Shown here: piece by piece, positions 31,612 through 32,404 of the stretch
How the letters are laid out: each line of letters starts with the position of its first letter
Position numbering within the stretch: the first letter of the stretch is position 1
Assembly: GCF_000698595.1 (NCBI RefSeq)
Contig: NZ_JFHC01000078.1
Span: forward strand, 1 to 32,404
Source of the DNA: Caballeronia glathei
Lineage (GTDB): Bacteria > Pseudomonadota > Gammaproteobacteria > Burkholderiales > Burkholderiaceae
Reading direction: 5' to 3'
Length of the DNA stretch: 32,404 bases
Made by a program: the position numbers and the translations under genes
The notes under the pieces: generated by a model
The model's input: the letters and a program-made list of their open reading frames with translations, nothing else
Told to the model about the DNA's origin: nothing
Databases searched by the model: none

Positions 31612-32367
31612 GGCATCACTCCGGAATATAAACGGCGAAATAGTTTCACAAAAGGATAACCGCAGATTCAGAAGCACAAAATCGCGAGAATCTCCCGCTG
31701 TCAATCTCGCCGCATCTATAGGTCGTGACGGCATGAAATCAGCAATCCGTTATTAATAGTTAGTTGGTTTTGGCAAATTCATTATTCACCCTTGCGCATC
31801 CGATAGGTAGCGGGATGGATTCAATGTTGCAACGAGCCGACAGATCAACCTTCCATGAAACTAAATAAATCAGAAAATCGGGACCCATAATGGTGCGCAT
31901 TAGGATGTGTCGTCGGCGACTTTGAGCACGCGGCCGTTGAAAACTGAGTTTTGGCCTTTAGACAGAAGAGGTAGGTGTCGCAAAGTCGGCCCGTGTACAG
32001 CGAAGATAAATGACCGGTGCCTCCATGTTGGCTGGTCCATGGCCCAACCGTTCGCGCATTTCTCAGTGCGGCCGTTTAGTGCAATCAAACTGTCCGACGA
32101 ATGGGTTGCATCCGCCGCAGCTTCCCAGCAACCCGCCTGCCACGGTCCGCGGCACGAAGGGCATCCGGTGCGGTGCAGACTCTTTTCCGGTTCGAGTCCG
32201 CCTGCCCGAACTCGGCACCCTCCCAGCGGGAGAGGGGCGCGCGAAGCCCTGCTCCAATACGATACGTTGCAACTAAGGGCGCACGACATCGACAACGCCC
32301 CTGACCGATCGCGAAGCGCGGTTACGCCGCGAGCCGACCAAAGCACATTTCCTTACCGGAAGCCCTC
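31612..32367. other. Gene-free, partly AT-rich region upstream of the porin
   Basis: The first 250 bp upstream of the porin start are unusually AT-rich for this window (for example around 31740-31800 and 31855-31880), as expected for a strong porin promoter region. The remainder has frames on both strands without recognisable products. A GGTTCGAGTCC stretch near 32190 resembles a tRNA T-arm, but its stem does not pair. Confidence 0.4.
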
Positions 32368-32404
32368 ATGCAATTCTTCGACGATTCGCTGCACCCCGAA
32401 AACC
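32368..32404 (+). CDS. Partial gene start at the window edge
   Basis: ATG at 32368 opens MQFFDDSLHPEN and continues past the window end. A GGAAG lies 7-8 nt upstream, a fair ribosome-binding site, and the codons end mostly in G or C. Twelve residues are too few to name the protein. Confidence 0.5.
   Translation, partial: MQFFDDSLHPEN

Noticed and set aside
32180..32210. Possible tRNA T-arm (GGTTCGAGTCC)
   Set aside because: Only three of five stem pairs form, and no acceptor, anticodon arm or CCA end can be drawn around it.

Overview
The window reads as chromosomal DNA of a high-GC betaproteobacterium of the Burkholderia/Paraburkholderia/Caballeronia type. This rests on strongly G/C-ending codons, a Burkholderia-style trimeric porin, an AAHS-type permease and the general gene repertoire; genus and species are inferred. 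No rRNA, tRNA, CRISPR array, phage module or intact insertion sequence was found.

Layout. (1) 1-4.4 kb is gene-poor: a non-haem chloroperoxidase-type hydrolase, an unrecognised 239-aa protein, a decayed NAD-dependent formate dehydrogenase, a decayed IS3-family orfA and a VC0807-type membrane protein. (2) 4.4-10.4 kb holds a minus-strand operon: gamma-glutamyltransferase-family enzyme, MFS permease, GAF-domain protein, AAHS-type MFS permease. It is divergent from a FadR-type GntR regulator. Two near-identical palindromes, one before each divergent start codon, probably serve as operators. (3) 10.6-12.4 kb encodes a DyP peroxidase and an encapsulin shell protein that overlap by 8 bp; the peroxidase carries the C-terminal encapsulin-loading peptide. 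(4) 12.8-13.2 kb has a small lipoprotein.

(5) 13.2-25.8 kb is the most interesting block. A giant VCBS-repeat surface protein is followed on the same strand by a TolC-type outer-membrane lipoprotein, a small periplasmic adaptor, a GAF-HlyD fusion and a polytopic M50 metalloprotease fused to an HlyD-like periplasmic part. The genes overlap or abut, so they look like one transcription unit. It resembles a type I secretion locus for a LapA/Bap-like adhesin, except that no ABC ATPase is present; the M50-HlyD membrane protein sits where an exporter would be expected. The adhesin has lost its 5' end: its frame begins mid-domain and meets a stop about 10 codons upstream, beside unrelated DNA carrying a Nudix gene. 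Here the system is therefore probably an amputated copy without its original promoter.

(6) 25.9-32.4 kb is a looser mosaic: Nudix hydrolase, cupin, methylesterase-like alpha/beta hydrolase, isochorismatase-family hydrolase and a porin, separated by long stretches with no gene I can support, and a gene start at the right edge. Identifications come from reading motifs by eye without database searches.
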